The position numbers were made by a program, and so were the translations under genes. This document shows positions 56,420 to 64,000 of a stretch of DNA of 64,000 nt, piece after piece. Numbering within the stretch: position 1 is the stretch's first letter; every line of letters begins with the position of its first letter. Below the pieces are notes generated by a model that was not told the DNA's origin, did no database searches, and worked only from the letters and a program-made list of their open reading frames with translations. Origin of the DNA: Pantoea rwandensis (GTDB lineage: Bacteria > Pseudomonadota > Gammaproteobacteria > Enterobacterales > Enterobacteriaceae); the NCBI RefSeq assembly GCF_000759475.1, contig NZ_CP009454.1:1922001-1986000 (forward strand). The letters are read 5' to 3'.

Positions 56420-57265
56420 TTAAGCCTGTTGTTCCGACTTCAACCACGCAATCTCATCTTTCCAGATATCCGGATTGATGGTTTCCAGAATCATCGGGAT
56501 GCCATCAAAGCGCTTATCTTTCATCAGCCAGCTAAACACCGTCTTGCCAATGTTGCCTTCACCTAAGCTATGGTGGCGATCCACACGGCTGCCGAGCGTG
56601 CTTTTGGCGTCATTCAGGTGCATGCCGCGCAGAAACTGGAAACCGACAATGCGTTCAAATTCCGCAAAGGTCTCCACGCAGGCTTCTTCAGTACGCAGAT
56701 CGTAACCGCCGGCAAACGCATGGCAGGTATCGATACACACGCCGACGCGTGATTTATCTTCGACATGCTCAATAATGGTGGCGAGGTGTTCGAAACGAAA
56801 ACCGAGATTGCTACCCTGACCTGCGGTGTTCTCAATCACTGCCACGACGTTGTGAGTCTGATCCAGCGCGATATTAATCGACTCGGCGATGCGCTTCAGG
56901 CATGCCTCTTCTTCGATCTGCTTCAGGTGGCTGCCAGGGTGGAAATTCAGCAGTGTCAGCCCAAGCTGTTCAGCACGCTGCATCTCATCAAGAAACGCCT
57001 CACGAGATTTTTCCAGCGCATCCATCACCGGATGGCCAAGGTTAATCAGGTAGCTGTCATGCGGCAAAATCTGCGCGGAAGTGAAGTTGTATTTCTCACA
57101 GGCAGTTTTGAAGGCATCAATCACTTCACCTGAAAGCGGGGCGGCTTTCCACTGGCGCTGATTTTTAGTGAACAGCGCAAAGGCTGTGGCTTCGAGTTCG
57201 TGGGCACGGATAACTGCCTGGTCTACGCCGCCTGATGCACTGACGTGTGCGCCGATATATTTCAT
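56420..57265 (-). CDS. nfo: Endonuclease IV
   Basis: A 281-residue AP endonuclease (E. coli 285) with the zinc-ligand blocks of the family: [71 protein letters not shown] (in two parts) and ILETINP. It cuts at abasic sites in base excision repair; E. coli nfo belongs to the SoxRS regulon. ATG 57265 with CAGGAGAG upstream is the conserved start; the longer frame is not conserved. Confidence 0.97.
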   Translation of the reverse strand: MKYIGAHVSASGGVDQAVIRAHELEATAFALFTKNQRQWKAAPLSGEVIDAFKTACEKYNFTSAQILPHDSYLINLGHPVMDALEKSREAFLDEMQRAEQLGLTLLNFHPGSHLKQIEEEACLKRIAESINIALDQTHNVVAVIENTAGQGSNLGFRFEHLATIIEHVEDKSRVGVCIDTCHAFAGGYDLRTEEACVETFAEFERIVGFQFLRGMHLNDAKSTLGSRVDRHHSLGEGNIGKTVFSWLMKDKRFDGIPMILETINPDIWKDEIAWLKSEQQA

Positions 57266-57394
57266 GCCGCTCTCCTGATTGGGCGATTGCTGCTGCAAAG
57301 CGCCCATCATAGCGGATGCGCTACGCCCATGAAATGTCGCATTGCCTGCGGGGAGAAAAAGGGCACGGTCAGACACTTATCCAGCACGACACGA

Positions 57395-57427
57395 CACCTA
57401 CCAAAGTTGGCAGGTGCGCTTTTTTTC
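57395..57427 (+). terminator. Terminator-like hairpin with no obvious upstream gene
   Basis: CACCTACC and GGCAGGTG (one mismatch, loop AAAGTT) are followed by CGC and a run of seven T residues. It reads on the plus strand, yet the only upstream gene, nfo, is on the minus strand. Confidence 0.55.
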
Positions 57428-57471
57428 TGGTTAACTATAGTTTAACAAATTAGAAACTTTTAACTATAACC

Positions 57472-57813
57472 ATGAAAACAGCGTATAGAAGTACTTTGGA
57501 TACCGCTTTTCAACATGAGAAATTCAACGTAATCCATAAATTAACTTTAGGTAAAACCAACGCAGTGACCCTATTTTATAATGGTCATGGCGCAGTCGGT
57601 TTCACGCTCGCCGTGCCCGATACCGACAACTCGCTGGTCCATTTCTATCGTTATGGGGTCAATAACAGCGACCCGAAAAAGTTGTACCGTTCTGAATGCC
57701 TCTATTCCCGCCGGGAAAACTTTGGTTATCAGGACTGGCTGATTCGCACGATTACCGATGAGTTCACGGCCTGTGACACCGAGTTGGAAGAACTGATTGG
57801 CATGAAAGCCTGA
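57472..57813 (+). CDS. Hypothetical protein, 113 residues
   Basis: A soluble protein starting MKTAYRSTLDTAFQHEKF, with a beta-rich middle (AVTLFYNGHGAVGFTLAVPD, SLVHFYRYGVNN) and a C-terminal helix ending TELEELIGMKA. I do not recognise its family. The region before it is AT-rich and has TTAACTATA twice (57431 and 57460), the first within a near palindrome. The ribosome binding site is weak (no AGG). Good codon balance and the intact frame support a real gene. E. coli has no counterpart beside nfo that I know. Confidence 0.7.
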   Translation: MKTAYRSTLDTAFQHEKFNVIHKLTLGKTNAVTLFYNGHGAVGFTLAVPDTDNSLVHFYRYGVNNSDPKKLYRSECLYSRRENFGYQDWLIRTITDEFTACDTELEELIGMKA

Positions 57814-57933
57814 CTCTGAGTGGGCCGCCATTCACAAGGCGGCATCTTGCCTGCGCAGACACCTGACTGGTTTAAAAGTTAAATTGGTAATATATTGTCC
57901 ATTGACCAGTATAACTAATAAGGAAGAGTCGGG

Positions 57934-58311
57934 ATGTTGAAGCGCTTGCGCCGCTGGGCACGCTTAATTAAACGTGATGTGCTCACGCTGTGGTTTGCTT
58001 GCCGCGATCCGCGTACCCCCTGGTGGTTTAAGCTGCTGGCATTTGGCATTGTTGCCTATGCACTCAGCCCCATCGATCTCATTCCTGATTTCATTCCCAT
58101 TATCGGCTTGCTCGACGACGCCATTATCGTCCCTCTGGGTGTGATCATCCTGCTGCGTTTGCTCCCGCGTGAAATTCGGATCAGCAGCGCAGAACGGGCT
58201 GATGTCCAGCGGGCACGCGGCAAGAAGATTGTCAGCTGGGCAGGATTCTTCCTGACGGTGATCGTCTGGTTAGCAGTGGTGGCTTATCTTGTGAAGCGTT
58301 ACGCAATGTGA
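57934..58311 (+). CDS. DUF1232 (YkvA-like) membrane protein
   Basis: A 125-residue protein with the DUF1232 signature YALSPIDLIPDFIPIIGLLDDAIIVPLG and a second hydrophobic segment near the C-terminus (WAGFFLTVIVWLAVVAYLV). The family is widespread and without a proven function. AAGGAAG lies nine bases before ATG. yeiE follows 9 bp on in the same direction, so both are probably one transcript. Confidence 0.88.
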   Translation: MLKRLRRWARLIKRDVLTLWFACRDPRTPWWFKLLAFGIVAYALSPIDLIPDFIPIIGLLDDAIIVPLGVIILLRLLPREIRISSAERADVQRARGKKIVSWAGFFLTVIVWLAVVAYLVKRYAM

Positions 58312-58320
58312 GGAGGGCGC

Positions 58321-59187
58321 ATGCATATCACGCTGCGTCAGATTGAAGTCTTTACCGAAGTGCTGAAAAGTGGTTCAACCACTCTGGCCTCGCAGGTACT
58401 GGCACTGTCGCAGTCTGCCGTCAGTGCGGCGCTGGCCGATCTGGAAAACCAGCTCGGGGTGCAATTGTTTGATCGTGTCGGCAAACGACTGGCCCTGAAC
58501 GAGCATGGTCGTTTGCTCTATCCACGCGCGGTCGGATTGCTGGAACAGGCAGGCGAGATCGAACAGCTGTTTAAAGAGGATAATGGTGCCATTCGTTTGT
58601 TTGCCAGCAGCACCATCGGCAACTATCTGCTGCCGGGGATGATCGCCGCCTATCGTCGTGATTTCCCCTCGCTGCCGCTCGAACTCAGCGTTGGCAACAG
58701 CCAGGATGCGATTAACGCGGTGGCCGATTTTCGCGTGGATATCGGTTTGATTGAAGGGCCTTGCCATGAACCGGACATCGTCAGCGAAGCGTGGCTGGAG
58801 GATGAGCTGGTGGTGTTTGCTGCACCCGATGCCGACATCCTGAAACAGCCGATCACGCTAACATCACTGGCGGCCGCGCCCTGGATATTGCGAGAGCGCG
58901 GTTCGGGCACGCGTGAAATTGTCGATTACCTGCTGTTGTCTCATCTGCCGCAGTTTCAACTCGGCATGGAGCTGGGCAATTCTGAGGCAATCAAACATGC
59001 GGTGCGCCACGGCATGGGCATCAGCTGTTTATCGCGCCGGGTGATCAGCGATCTGCTGGAGGCGGGCACGCTGGTGGAAGTGGCTGTGCCGTTACCACGC
59101 CTGACGCGCACGCTGTATCGCATCCATCATCGGCAGAAGCATTTGTCGAAAGCGCTAAGCCGATTCCTCTCCTATTGCCGCGAGTAA
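58321..59187 (+). CDS. yeiE: LysR-type regulator YeiE
   Basis: A 288-residue LysR regulator, similar along its length to E. coli YeiE (293). The winged helix-turn-helix (1-60) reads [20 protein letters not shown] and [15 protein letters not shown]; the effector domain has [11 protein letters not shown] and [18 protein letters not shown]. YeiE has been reported to respond to sulfite or affect iron and motility genes in enterobacteria. GGAGGG precedes ATG. lysP follows 137 bp on, the same order as E. coli. Confidence 0.94.
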   Translation: MHITLRQIEVFTEVLKSGSTTLASQVLALSQSAVSAALADLENQLGVQLFDRVGKRLALNEHGRLLYPRAVGLLEQAGEIEQLFKEDNGAIRLFASSTIGNYLLPGMIAAYRRDFPSLPLELSVGNSQDAINAVADFRVDIGLIEGPCHEPDIVSEAWLEDELVVFAAPDADILKQPITLTSLAAAPWILRERGSGTREIVDYLLLSHLPQFQLGMELGNSEAIKHAVRHGMGISCLSRRVISDLLEAGTLVEVAVPLPRLTRTLYRIHHRQKHLSKALSRFLSYCRE

Positions 59188-59282
59188 TCGCGGCTGTGAA
59201 GACGTGAGCGGCTAATAATTTCGCGCTGATTATGAAGGTAACTAATAACCCGACGTGAATGCTATACAGCCAGGGGTTAGCT

Positions 59283-59290
59283 GCTACAAT
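59283..59290 (+). promoter_or_regulatory. Probable lysP extended -10
   Basis: TG-C-TACAAT lies 35 bp before the lysP start. The -35 is poor, as is common with extended -10 elements. In E. coli lysP is activated by ArgP; no ArgP site can be recognised by eye. Confidence 0.45.
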
Positions 59291-59324
59291 CGCGCCTTAT
59301 TTTTATCCAGCATAGCGTTTACAC

Positions 59325-60791
59325 ATGCATAATGACTCAAAAACAACACAACAACCTGGGCTGCGCCGTGAATTAAAAGCGCGCCATCTCACCATGATCG
59401 CCATTGGCGGTTCCATCGGCACCGGCCTGTTTGTCGCCTCGGGTGCCACCATTTCTCAGGCAGGTCCCGGCGGCGCATTACTCTCATACGCGCTAATTGG
59501 CCTGATGGTTTACTTCCTGATGACCAGCCTCGGCGAACTGGCGGCCTTTATGCCGGTCTCCGGCTCCTTCGCCACCTACGGCTCAAAATACGTTGAAGAA
59601 GGCTTCGGCTTCGCGCTGGGCTGGAACTACTGGTACAACTGGGCGGTCACCATCGCCGTTGATCTGGTGGCTTCACAGCTGGTGATGAACTACTGGTTCC
59701 CGGATACGCCGGGTTGGATCTGGAGCGCGCTGTTCCTCGGTCTGATGTTCCTGCTTAACTACATCTCCGTCAAAGGCTTCGGCGAAGCCGAATACTGGTT
59801 CTCGCTGATCAAAGTTGCCACCGTGATCATCTTTATCGTGGTGGGCGTGCTGATGATCGCGGGTATTATGCGCGGCGCAGAAAATGCCGGCTGGCATAAC
59901 TGGACCGTGGGCGACGCACCTTTTGCCGGCGGTTTTGCCGCGATGATTGGTGTGGCGATGATTGTCGGCTTCTCGTTCCAGGGCACGGAATTGATCGGCA
60001 TTGCGGCCGGTGAATCACAGGACCCAGCGAAAAATATTCCACGCGCAGTGCGTCAGGTGTTCTGGCGTATCCTGCTGTTCTATATCTTTGCGATTCTGAT
60101 TATCAGCCTGATTCTGCCGTATACCGATCCGAAACTGCTGCATAACGATGTTACCGATATCGCCATCAGCCCGTTCACGCTGGTGTTCCAGAATGCCGGA
60201 TTACTGTCAGCTGCGGCGGTCATGAATGCGGTGATCCTGACGGCTGTGCTGTCAGCGGGTAACTCCGGCATGTACGCTTCAACGCGCATGCTGTTCAACC
60301 TGGCGCAGGAAGGTAAAGCACCGCGTATTTTTGCCAAACTGTCGAAAGGCGGTGTGCCGCGTAATGCACTGATTGCGACCACCGTGGTGGCAGGCCTCTG
60401 TTTCCTGAGTTCTAAGTTCGGCAACCAGGAAGTCTATCTGTGGCTGCTCAATACCTCAGGCATGACCGGCTTTATCGCCTGGCTCGGTATTGCGATTAGC
60501 CACTACCGCTTCCGTCGCGGTTACGTGGCGCAGGGGCATGATTTAGCTGCGCTTCCTTACCGTTCCGGCTTCTTCCCGCTCGGTCCGATTTTCGCCTTCG
60601 TACTCTGTTTGATCATTACGCTGGGGCAAAACTATCAGGCGTTTCTGGCAGATCGTATTGACTGGTATGGCGTGGCGGCGACCTACATCGGCATTCCGCT
60701 GTTCCTGCTGATTTGGCTGGGTTATAAGCTGGCACGTGGTTCGCGCTTCGTGAAGTACAGCGAGATGGAATTCCCGACCTTCAAAGAGTAA
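59325..60791 (+). CDS. lysP: Lysine-specific permease
   Basis: A 488-residue amino acid-polyamine-organocation transporter (E. coli LysP 489) with twelve membrane segments. Conserved blocks: LKARHLTMIAIGGSIGTGLF, LGELAAFMPVSGSFATYG and FSFQGTELIGIAAGES. LysP imports lysine and in E. coli also restrains the pH sensor CadC. The N-terminal 13 residues are hydrophilic and variable. The ribosome binding site is weak. A strong terminator follows. Confidence 0.97.
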   Translation: MHNDSKTTQQPGLRRELKARHLTMIAIGGSIGTGLFVASGATISQAGPGGALLSYALIGLMVYFLMTSLGELAAFMPVSGSFATYGSKYVEEGFGFALGWNYWYNWAVTIAVDLVASQLVMNYWFPDTPGWIWSALFLGLMFLLNYISVKGFGEAEYWFSLIKVATVIIFIVVGVLMIAGIMRGAENAGWHNWTVGDAPFAGGFAAMIGVAMIVGFSFQGTELIGIAAGESQDPAKNIPRAVRQVFWRILLFYIFAILIISLILPYTDPKLLHNDVTDIAISPFTLVFQNAGLLSAAAVMNAVILTAVLSAGNSGMYASTRMLFNLAQEGKAPRIFAKLSKGGVPRNALIATTVVAGLCFLSSKFGNQEVYLWLLNTSGMTGFIAWLGIAISHYRFRRGYVAQGHDLAALPYRSGFFPLGPIFAFVLCLIITLGQNYQAFLADRIDWYGVAATYIGIPLFLLIWLGYKLARGSRFVKYSEMEFPTFKE

Positions 60792-60813
60792 TGCGTCAAT
60801 CGCGTATGACATC

Positions 60814-60846
60814 ACGCCGCGGCCTTTGGCTAGCGGCGTTTTTTTT
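60814..60846 (+). terminator. lysP terminator
   Basis: ACGCCGC/GCGGCGT with a 12-base loop, then eight T residues, 23 bp after the stop codon. Confidence 0.92.
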
Positions 60847-60893
60847 GCCAAAGATGAACCGTGTTACAACGTTTTGGGCTTTGTCATACAGAT

Positions 60894-60912
60894 ATAATTG
60901 ATAATTATTATC
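60894..60912. promoter_or_regulatory. Fur box before the iron transporter genes
   Basis: The 19-mer ending GATAATTATTATC matches 14 of 19 positions of the Fur consensus (GATAATGATAATCATTATC). It lies 52 bp before the permease start, suiting iron repression of the two-gene unit. Confidence 0.78.
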
Positions 60913-60964
60913 ACCTGCACTATTGTGGCTGCCGTTATGATTTCGATAAGAAACAGGTAGAACA

Positions 60965-62044
60965 ATGCAGACCACGGATTCCGCGCTGCTGGCGGAAAAT
61001 CACCGCGAAGCCGATACCATGACGCGCTATCGTCAGGTATTACGTCAGCGCCTGATGCTGATTGGCGTACTGGTACTGGCGATTCTGGCGTCAGTGATTC
61101 TTGATTTCACCCTCGGCCCGGCGGGGCTCTCCCTCGACACTCTGTGGCAAACGCTCACTCATCCTGATGCGGTGGATGCGGGCACGCGTGTGATTGTCTG
61201 GGATATTCGTCTGCCGTATGCGCTGATGGCGGTGGTGGTCGGCTTCTCGCTCGGTCTGGCCGGGGCTGAGATGCAAACCATCCTCAATAACCCATTGGCG
61301 AGTCCATTTACGCTTGGCGTCTCTTCTGCGGCCGCTTTCGGCGCGGCGCTGGCGATTATTCTCGGCATCGGTATTCCCGGCGTGCCGGACCAATGGTTTA
61401 TCTCGGCGAACGCTTTTGTGTTTGCGCTGTTTGCGGCGTTAATGCTGGATGGCGTGACGCGCTGGACCAAAGTGTCGACGTCGGGCGTGGTGCTGTTCGG
61501 CATCGCACTGGTGTTCACCTTTAACGCCCTGGTCTCGATGATGCAGTTCATCGCCAGTGAAGATACCTTGCAGGGTCTGGTGTTCTGGACCATGGGCAGC
61601 CTGGCGCGCGCCTCGTGGGAAAAACTCGGCGTGCTCACGGCGGCTTTCGCCATCCTGATCCCGTTCTCGATGCTCAGCAGCTGGAAACTGACCGCGCTGC
61701 GCCTCGGCGAAGATCGTGCCGTGAGTTTCGGCATCGATGTGCGTCGCTTGCGTCTGGCCACGCTGCTGCGCATCAGTATCCTCTCCGCACTGGCGGTGGC
61801 CTTTGTTGGCCCGATTGGTTTTATCGGCTTGGTGGCACCGCACATTGCCCGCATGATGTTTGGTGAAGATCATCGCTACTATCTGCCAGCCAGTGCGCTG
61901 GTCGGTGCGCTGGTGCTGTCACTGGCCTCTGTGGCGTCGAAGAACCTGATTCCAGGGGTGATCATCCCCGTCGGGATTGTGACCTCGCTGGTCGGTGTAC
62001 CTTTCTTCCTGAGTATCATTCTGCGTCATCGGGGGACGGTGTAA
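60965..62044 (+). CDS. Ferric-siderophore ABC transporter permease (FecCD family)
   Basis: A 359-residue inner-membrane protein of the BtuC/FecCD family, with about nine to ten membrane segments. Family marks include GLAGAEMQTILNNPLASPFTLGVSSAAAFGA and the coupling segment AFVGPIGFIGLVAPHIARMMFGEDHR. It is a single full-length permease and presumably works as a homodimer, unlike FepDG. Substrate not assignable; ferric siderophore is inferred from the family and the Fur box. It overlaps the ATPase gene by one base. No periplasmic binding protein gene adjoins. Confidence 0.92.
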   Translation: MQTTDSALLAENHREADTMTRYRQVLRQRLMLIGVLVLAILASVILDFTLGPAGLSLDTLWQTLTHPDAVDAGTRVIVWDIRLPYALMAVVVGFSLGLAGAEMQTILNNPLASPFTLGVSSAAAFGAALAIILGIGIPGVPDQWFISANAFVFALFAALMLDGVTRWTKVSTSGVVLFGIALVFTFNALVSMMQFIASEDTLQGLVFWTMGSLARASWEKLGVLTAAFAILIPFSMLSSWKLTALRLGEDRAVSFGIDVRRLRLATLLRISILSALAVAFVGPIGFIGLVAPHIARMMFGEDHRYYLPASALVGALVLSLASVASKNLIPGVIIPVGIVTSLVGVPFFLSIILRHRGTV

Positions 62045-62832
62045 TGGAACAGGGTTTACGTCTCAGCCATTTCTACGCCGGTTATCCGAAGCGTAAAGTC
62101 ATTGAAGATCTCAACGTCCCGGCACTGCCGCGCGGAAAAATCACCGTGCTGCTGGGCCCGAACGGCTGCGGTAAATCGACGCTGTTGCGTGCGCTGGCCG
62201 GCCTGAACAAAGGGCAGGGCGAACTGTGGCTGAACGGCGAAGAGTTAATGACCCAGCCGTTTGCACGCCGTGCGCAGCGCGTGGTATATCTGCCGCAAAG
62301 CTTACCGGCGGGCGTGCATCTGCATGTGCTGGAATCGATTATCGTGGCGCAGCGTGCGTCCGGTGGCTTGCACAGCGCGTCGAGTGAAGCCGAGATCATG
62401 CACTTGCTGGAACAGTTGGGTATTGCTCATCTGGCGATGCGTTATCTGGATCAGCTGTCTGGTGGTCAGAAACAGCTGGTGGGCCTGGCGCAATCGCTGA
62501 TTCGCCGTCCTGAACTGCTGCTGCTGGATGAGCCGCTGAGTGCGCTCGATCTTAATTACCAGTTCCATGTGATGGATTTGGTGCGCCGCGAAACCCGCCT
62601 GCGCAATATCGTCACGGTAGTGGTGGTGCATGATATCAACATCGCACTGCGTCATGCCGATCATGCTTTGATGCTGAAAGAGGGCACTCTGCTGGCTGAC
62701 GGCGAGCCGTCGCAGGTGATCACGCCGGACACGCTGGCGCAGGTGTATGGCGTGCGCGGGCGTATTGAACACTGCTCGCAGGGCATGCCGCAGGTGATGA
62801 TTGATGGTTTAGTGGCGGAATCGCTGGTCTAA
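62044..62832 (+). CDS. Ferric-siderophore ABC transporter ATPase (FepC-like)
   Basis: A 262-residue ATPase with Walker A GPNGCGKST, signature LSGGQKQ, Walker B LLLLDEPLSALD and switch His in VVVHDIN. It belongs with the preceding permease (stop and start overlap in TAATG). The cluster lacks a binding protein and an outer-membrane receptor in the window, so these must be encoded elsewhere. Confidence 0.93.
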   Translation: MEQGLRLSHFYAGYPKRKVIEDLNVPALPRGKITVLLGPNGCGKSTLLRALAGLNKGQGELWLNGEELMTQPFARRAQRVVYLPQSLPAGVHLHVLESIIVAQRASGGLHSASSEAEIMHLLEQLGIAHLAMRYLDQLSGGQKQLVGLAQSLIRRPELLLLDEPLSALDLNYQFHVMDLVRRETRLRNIVTVVVVHDINIALRHADHALMLKEGTLLADGEPSQVITPDTLAQVYGVRGRIEHCSQGMPQVMIDGLVAESLV

Positions 62833-62924
62833 ACGCCGGATAGGACGCTAAGGCTCAACATCAGGAAAGGCCGAGGGTGAATGTCGGTGCGGTTTTTAGC
62901 CAATTGCCGTCAGCCATAGCCAAA

Positions 62925-62947
62925 AAGGGCGCACCGGGTGCGCCCTT
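62925..62947 (-). terminator. Terminator after yeiG, convergent with the iron ATPase gene
   Basis: AAGGGCGCAC/GTGCGCCCTT with a 3-base loop. On the minus strand it runs into TTTTTGG, so it best fits yeiG; the plus-strand T-run is only TTA. Confidence 0.8.
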
Positions 62948-62974
62948 ACTGTTATCTACATCAACTGGCGTGAT

Positions 62975-63817
62975 TTATACCAACAGATGCTTCGCGTGGA
63001 ACCGCAGATGGTCCTCGACAAAGCTGGCGATAAAGAAGTAGCTGTGGTCGTAACCCGGCTGTACACGCAGCTCCAGCGGGAAACCCTGCTCACGCGCTAC
63101 TGCTTCAAGGCGCTCCGGACGTAACTGATCGGCGAGGAACTGATCGCTATCCCCCTGATCGATCAGAATCGGCAAACGCTGTTCCACTTCGCGCATCAGC
63201 AAACAACTGTCCCATTCGCGCCACGTCTGGCGATCTTCACCCAGATAGGCGCTGAACGCTTTTTGTCCCCACGGTACTTCAGTTGGATTCACAATCGGTG
63301 CGAACGCGGAAGCCGAAGCAAAACGGCCACCCTGACGCAACGCCAGCACCAGCGCGCCATGGCCGCCCATCGAATGGCCCATTACCGACTGACGATCGCT
63401 CACCTTGAAGTTGCCCGCCACCAGGGCTGGCAACTCTTCACTGAGATAATCGAACATACGATAGTGCGCCGCCCAGGGTTGCTGCGTGGCGTTGAGGTAG
63501 AAACCTGCGCCCTGACCGAGATCGTAACCACTGTCATTGGCCACTTCGTCACCGCGCGGACTGGTGTCCGGCATTATCAGCACCAGACCCAGCTCAGCGG
63601 CAACACGCTGTGCACCGGCTTTGGTGGTGAAATTCTCGTCGCTACAGGTCAGTCCGGCGAGAAACCACACCACCGGCGGCGGCGTGTCAGCCTGCGGTGG
63701 CGGCAGGAAAATGCTGAAGGTCATCGGGCAGTTCAGCACCGCCGACTGATGACGCCAGCGCTGCTGCCAGCCGCCGAAGATACGATGTTCTTCCAGCAGT
63801 TCCAGAGTGGATGCCAT
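62975..63817 (-). CDS. yeiG: S-formylglutathione hydrolase (YeiG/FrmB type)
   Basis: A 280-residue serine hydrolase with strong similarity to E. coli YeiG (278). The nucleophile Ser149 is in GHSMGGHG; Asp and His of the triad lie in [11 protein letters not shown] and GYDHSYFF. It splits S-formylglutathione, the second step of glutathione-dependent formaldehyde removal. AGGAGG four to five bases before ATG gives strong translation. The gene follows the class III alcohol dehydrogenase by 12 bp, so the pair forms the detoxification operon; this linkage is like frmAB, although the protein is closer to YeiG. Confidence 0.95.
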   Translation of the reverse strand: MASTLELLEEHRIFGGWQQRWRHQSAVLNCPMTFSIFLPPPQADTPPPVVWFLAGLTCSDENFTTKAGAQRVAAELGLVLIMPDTSPRGDEVANDSGYDLGQGAGFYLNATQQPWAAHYRMFDYLSEELPALVAGNFKVSDRQSVMGHSMGGHGALVLALRQGGRFASASAFAPIVNPTEVPWGQKAFSAYLGEDRQTWREWDSCLLMREVEQRLPILIDQGDSDQFLADQLRPERLEAVAREQGFPLELRVQPGYDHSYFFIASFVEDHLRFHAKHLLV

Positions 63818-63829
63818 AACGCCTCCTTT

Positions 63830-64000
63830 TTACTTGTTAAAATGCACAACCGAACGAATAGATTTCCCTTCGTGCATCAGATCAAAGGCGTCGTTAATCT
63901 CTTCCAGCGGCATGGTGTGGGTGATGAAATCGTTCAGCGCGAACTTGCCGTCCAGATAATCCTGCACGATGCCCGGCAGCTGGGTACGACCTTTCACGCC
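63830..64000 (-). CDS. frmA: S-(hydroxymethyl)glutathione dehydrogenase, C-terminal part (truncated by window edge)
   Basis: The last 56 residues are visible: [20 protein letters not shown], then [24 protein letters not shown] and [10 protein letters not shown]. This is the well-conserved end of class III zinc alcohol dehydrogenase, which oxidises the formaldehyde-glutathione adduct to S-formylglutathione, the substrate of the next gene. Catalytic zinc ligands and the NAD site are beyond the window. Confidence 0.93.
   Translation of the reverse strand, partial: GVKGRTQLPGIVQDYLDGKFALNDFITHTMPLEEINDAFDLMHEGKSIRSVVHFNK

Noticed and set aside
61159..61854. Long minus-strand frame within the iron permease gene
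   Set aside because: Antisense shadow of a GC-rich membrane-protein gene; no homology features.
1..64000. Prophage, insertion sequence, integron or CRISPR array
   Set aside because: No transposase, integrase, terminal inverted repeats with target duplications, or regularly spaced repeats were seen anywhere.

Overview
The window is chromosomal DNA of an enterobacterium, most likely Pantoea or a close Erwiniaceae relative (inference from protein similarity, gene order and base composition; no marker fixes the species). Most genes are recognisable counterparts of the Escherichia coli region that runs from nrdAB-yfaE through ubiG, gyrA, rcsCBD, ompC, apbE, alkB, yojI, proL, yejM-L-K, rplY, radD, rsuA, bcr, yejG, yejFEBA, rtn, mepS, lpxT, yeiR, efpL, yeiW, fruBKA, nfo, yeiE and lysP to yeiG. 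I see no phage, insertion sequence, CRISPR array or rRNA. The only tRNA is tRNA-Pro(GGG).

Layout. 1-4222: end of a CinA-like gene, then yfaE-nrdB-nrdA (class Ia ribonucleotide reductase) with a promoter carrying two NrdR-like boxes and a DnaA box. 4544-6618: a divergent lsrK/lsrG pair (autoinducer-2 phosphate metabolism) in the place where E. coli has yfaL, without the Lsr transporter or LsrR. 6807-10554: a structured palindromic element, ubiG and gyrA. 10667-16873: the Rcs envelope-stress phosphorelay, rcsC convergent with rcsDB. 16894-23778: an accessory block between rcsD and micF/ompC, with an MFS transporter and a three-gene type I secretion cassette: a 601-residue Ig-like repeat protein, an ABC exporter and an HlyD-type adaptor. 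23963-25477: micF and ompC.

25534-32683: a TetR/DUF1348 divergent pair with two matching operators, two small genes, apbE, alkB (no ada), yojI, an EntD-like phosphopantetheinyl transferase, a small unknown gene, an acetyltransferase and tRNA-Pro. 32756-40240: LPS control (yejM), nucleoid (yejK), ribosome (rplY, rsuA), DNA repair (radD) and drug efflux (bcr). 40655-48127: yejG, the yejABEF peptide importer and a periplasm-sensing c-di-GMP phosphodiesterase. 48426-52315: mepS, lpxT, the metal GTPase gene yeiR under a near-perfect Zur-type palindrome, efpL and yeiW.

52491-56368: the fructose PTS operon fruBKA behind two Cra operators. 56420-60791: nfo, an unknown gene, a DUF1232 gene with yeiE, and lysP. 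60894-62832: a Fur-box-preceded ferric-siderophore permease and ATPase without a binding protein. 62975-64000: glutathione-dependent formaldehyde detoxification (yeiG and the end of the class III alcohol dehydrogenase). Points most worth a second look are the compact type I secretion cassette with its hairpin-rich leader, the Zur-type site at yeiR, the orphan lsrK/lsrG pair, and the small unannotated genes on the minus strand before apbE.
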